Source: an uncultured Hungatella sp. (GTDB taxonomy: Bacteria; Bacillota; Clostridia; Lachnospirales; Lachnospiraceae). Taken from it: 54,705 nt of DNA. Both the position numbers and the translations under genes were made by a program. The notes below the pieces were generated by a model. It searched no databases and was not told the DNA's origin. It saw only the letters and a list, made by a program, of their open reading frames with translations. The stretch spans positions 1 through 54,705 of the forward strand of contig CAJTOT010000025.1 of the NCBI GenBank assembly GCA_910577935.1. Direction: 5' to 3'. This document shows positions 52,853 to 54,705 of the stretch, in pieces. Each line of letters starts with the position of its first letter. Position 1 is the first letter of the stretch.

Positions 52853-52885
52853 AGAGGGGCTGTCAGAGATGACGGCCTCTTTTTA
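52853..52885 (+). terminator. Rho-independent terminator after glyQS
   Basis: AGAGGGGCTGTCA (52853-52865) pairs with TGACGGCCTCT (52870-52880), loop GAGA, one or two bulges, followed by TTTT. Confidence 0.75.
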
Positions 52886-52891
52886 AGAAAT

Positions 52892-53002
52892 ATACAGCCA
52901 AAAGTGCTGAGGGATTACGGCGGGGAGATTCTTATGGCGGGGATCAACTATGACACAGTCAGCCAGAAACGTACTTGTAGGATTGAGAAATATGTTTTTT
53001 AA
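52892..53002 (+). pseudogene. 3' remnant of a PD-(D/E)XK nuclease-like ATPase gene
   Basis: The frame reads RDYGGEILMAGINYD, then KRTCRIEKY before a stop at 53000-53002. This matches the C-terminal end of AAA-ATPase-like/DUF1703 proteins (usual form GxEILLVGINYD...CxIE). Everything upstream is missing, and the glyQS terminator sits directly before it. A leftover of a lost mobile or multicopy gene. Confidence 0.55.
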
Positions 53003-53148
53003 CGCTTAGTTAAATTTTTTTCCTGAAATTTAATTTTGCTTCAGTGGAACTCAGGCACAGAATTTGGTATCATAAAAAAGCAGAGGCCTCAGGATTGAAA
53101 ATGCAGACAGAGAGCTATAAGGATACCAGGACAGGGAGGGCTGTGTTC

Positions 53149-54255
53149 ATGGAGATAGGCAGAGTGATACGGACGTACAGAAAAAAGAAACATATGACTC
53201 AGGAGGAGATGGCAAATTGTCTCGGGGTGACGGCACCGGCGGTGAACAAGTGGGAGAACGGCAATTCCACGCCGGATATCCTTCTCCTGGCTCCCATAGC
53301 CAGACTTTTAGGAATCACGGTGGATGAACTCCTGTGCTTTAAGGAGGAACTGACGGCGGAGGAGATCAACAGGTTCATCTGTGAGCTGGATGCCAAGCTG
53401 AAGGAAGAACCTTTTGACCAGGTGTTTGACTGGGCAAAAAGGCGGCTGGAGGAATATCCTGACTGTCATCAGCTCATCTGGCAGACAGCGGTAGTGCTGG
53501 ATGCAGGAATCCGAATCCGCGCCTGCGAGATGGCAGATACAGATAAGTATGATGATTATATCAGAAGCTGGTTTGTCCGGGCTCTGGAGAGCAGCGATGA
53601 AACCGTCCGTGTCAGCGCGGCGGGCTCCCTGTTCGGTTTTTGGATGAGAAAAGAGGAATATGACAAGGCCCGGTCCTGCCTGTCATACATTTCCGACCAG
53701 AATCCTGAGAAAAAGCGAAAACAGGCACTCATCTTCGAGAAGACAGGGCAGGTGGAGGAGGCGTACAGGGCCTATGAGGAGCTTCTGTTTTCTTCATATG
53801 GAAATTTGATGCTGGTGCTCAACAACATATATGCCCTGGATGTAAAACGGCAGGACTGGGAGAGGGCCGGCATGCTTATCAGAAAGCAGTCAGAGGCGGC
53901 CAGACTGTTTGAGATGGGGCGGTACAATGAAGTCTCGGCGGGATTAAATCTGGCAGCGGCCAGGGAAGATGTGGATTCCACAGTGAAGATTGTGAAAGAG
54001 ATGATGGCCAATGCGGACAATTTGTGTGAGTACAGCCATTCGCCTCTCTACGAACACATGAGATTTAAAGAGCCCAGAAGGGAATTTGCGGAGGAACTCA
54101 AAAGGAATTTGATGAAACTGTTCCGGAGCCGGGAAACATTTGACTATATGAAAGATAACAGGTGGTGGCAGGAGCTGGTGGCGGAGGAGAAACCGGAGGA
54201 GGAGAGGAAACCGGTAGAAGAGAAGAAACCGGGAAAGGCGGAAAAGGCGGTGTAG
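53149..54255 (+). CDS. XRE-family regulator with long helical C-terminal part
   Basis: A 368-residue protein. Residues 1-65 are a XRE helix-turn-helix (IGRVIRTYRKKKHMTQEEMA, LGVTAPAVNKWENG). The rest looks like helical repeats (TPR-like), with a Glu/Lys/Pro-rich tail (EEKPEEERKPVEEKKP). Such regulators are common in clostridia and may sense peptides or other ligands. The frame is open from 53044, but ATG 53149 has GGGAGG upstream and starts at the HTH. Where Bacillus has ccpN and yqfL after glyS, here this gene precedes ppdK. Confidence 0.85.
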   Translation: MEIGRVIRTYRKKKHMTQEEMANCLGVTAPAVNKWENGNSTPDILLLAPIARLLGITVDELLCFKEELTAEEINRFICELDAKLKEEPFDQVFDWAKRRLEEYPDCHQLIWQTAVVLDAGIRIRACEMADTDKYDDYIRSWFVRALESSDETVRVSAAGSLFGFWMRKEEYDKARSCLSYISDQNPEKKRKQALIFEKTGQVEEAYRAYEELLFSSYGNLMLVLNNIYALDVKRQDWERAGMLIRKQSEAARLFEMGRYNEVSAGLNLAAAREDVDSTVKIVKEMMANADNLCEYSHSPLYEHMRFKEPRREFAEELKRNLMKLFRSRETFDYMKDNRWWQELVAEEKPEEERKPVEEKKPGKAEKAV

Positions 54256-54260
54256 CGGAT

Positions 54261-54283
54261 GTGAATTCGTATATACGATTCAC
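54261..54283. other. Imperfect palindrome after the XRE gene
   Basis: GTGAAT-T-CGTATATACG-ATTCAC, nearly perfect, five bases after the XRE stop. It could be a regulatory site or a weak terminator. Confidence 0.35.
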
Positions 54284-54381
54284 TGACGCATATGTGAATA
54301 TACACAAAAAATGTAACTGCTTACATCAAAAATTCTATTTATAACGCACAAAAATTGTCACATTTTTTTCCAGAAAACCAC

Positions 54382-54409
54382 TTTACTAGATTCCGAATTG
54401 TGTTATACT
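54382..54409 (+). promoter_or_regulatory. Probable promoter of ppdK
   Basis: TTTACT (54382-54387), 16-bp spacer, TATACT (54404-54409), about 110 bp before the ppdK start. Confidence 0.6.
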
Positions 54410-54421
54410 AATAACAGACCG

Positions 54422-54468
54422 CCGGCGGGGGTTCCTTTGAGTGTCTGAAAAGGAAAACGAAGGGCCGG
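54422..54468 (+). other. Nested stem-loop in the ppdK leader
   Basis: Outer pair CCGGC (54422-54426) with GCCGG (54464-54468); inner pair TTCCTTT (54432-54438) with AAAGGAA (54449-54455). The leader is about 100 nt. It matches no riboswitch class that I can name. Confidence 0.4.
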
Positions 54469-54519
54469 TGGGGAGAAAACGCAGACAAGCTCTGCACACA
54501 ACTTTAGGAGGAAAACTTT

Positions 54520-54705
54520 ATGGCAAACAAGTGGGTCTATTTGTTTAGCGAAGGAAATGCCGACATGAGAAATCTGCTGGGCGGCAAAGGCGCGAATCTG
54601 GCAGAGATGACAAACCTGGGACTTCCTGTACCGCAGGGATTTACCATTACCACAGAAGCATGTACCCAGTACTATGAGGATGGCAAGAAGATTAACGACG
54701 AGATC
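54520..54705 (+). CDS. ppdK: Pyruvate, phosphate dikinase (N-terminal part only)
   Basis: Converts phosphoenolpyruvate, AMP and PPi to pyruvate and ATP, or the reverse; common in anaerobic clostridia for glycolysis. The first 62 residues match the ATP-grasp start: KWVYLFSEGNADMRNLLGGK, GANLAEMTNLGLPVPQGF. The gene runs off the window end. ATG 54520 has AGGAGG eight bases upstream. Confidence 0.95.
   Translation, partial: MANKWVYLFSEGNADMRNLLGGKGANLAEMTNLGLPVPQGFTITTEACTQYYEDGKKINDEI

Overview
The window looks like chromosomal DNA of an anaerobic, endospore-forming Firmicute, most likely a Lachnospiraceae (Clostridium cluster XIVa) relative. The reasons are gpr and spoIIP, a CIRCE-controlled hrcA-grpE-dnaK-dnaJ operon, GC-rich codons with strong AGGAGG ribosome binding sites, a mannose-family PTS, an IreB-RuvX-DUF1292 cluster, and era-recO-glyQS followed by pyruvate phosphate dikinase. 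The genus is inferred from gene content only.

The layout is a conserved core interrupted by accessory DNA. Bases 1-12320 hold gpr, spoIIP, lepA, hemW, a secreted 3D-domain protein (minus strand) and the heat-shock operon. In Bacillus this series continues directly with prmA, rsmE and mtaB. Here about 20 kb lies between dnaJ and prmA (12321-32787): a metallophosphoesterase, proC, a transglutaminase-like protein, a broken AlbA/RecG-like regulator, a cell-wall-binding protein, an HD hydrolase fused to a RyR domain, a MATE transporter, a LevR-type regulator with an apparently dead AAA+ module, a complete mannose-family PTS (IIA, IIB, IIC, IID), a FrlB/GfrF-like SIS enzyme, a DUF4143-type ATPase, an RpiR regulator and an orphan cellobiose-type EIIC.

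From 32788 the core resumes: prmA-rsmE, a cysteine desulfurase-thiI pair for tRNA thiolation, a HPr-like protein without the phosphorylatable His, mtaB, then ireB-ruvX-DUF1292-fur-rnj-(MltG-like)-trmR-trhP, a YdcF-like protein, an M16C peptidase, era-recO, a lipoprotein, glyQS, an XRE regulator and the start of ppdK.

A family of small non-autonomous inverted-repeat elements (MITE-like, about 134-143 bp, ends GTTACTGTTCA/TGAACAGTAAC) is scattered through the window. One copy (37427-37560) has a perfect 8-bp target duplication. Two copies sit back to back upstream of gpr, one lies between spoIIP and lepA, and one decayed end lies upstream of proC.

The sugar part reads as a unit: the LevR-like protein (PRD and EIIA domains) would sense PTS flux, the PTS would import and phosphorylate an amino-sugar or Amadori-type compound, and the SIS enzyme would cleave or isomerise it. 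The least explained items are the HD-RyR protein, the degenerate LevR-like regulator, the DUF4143 ATPase with its own palindromic promoter, and the small mobile repeats.
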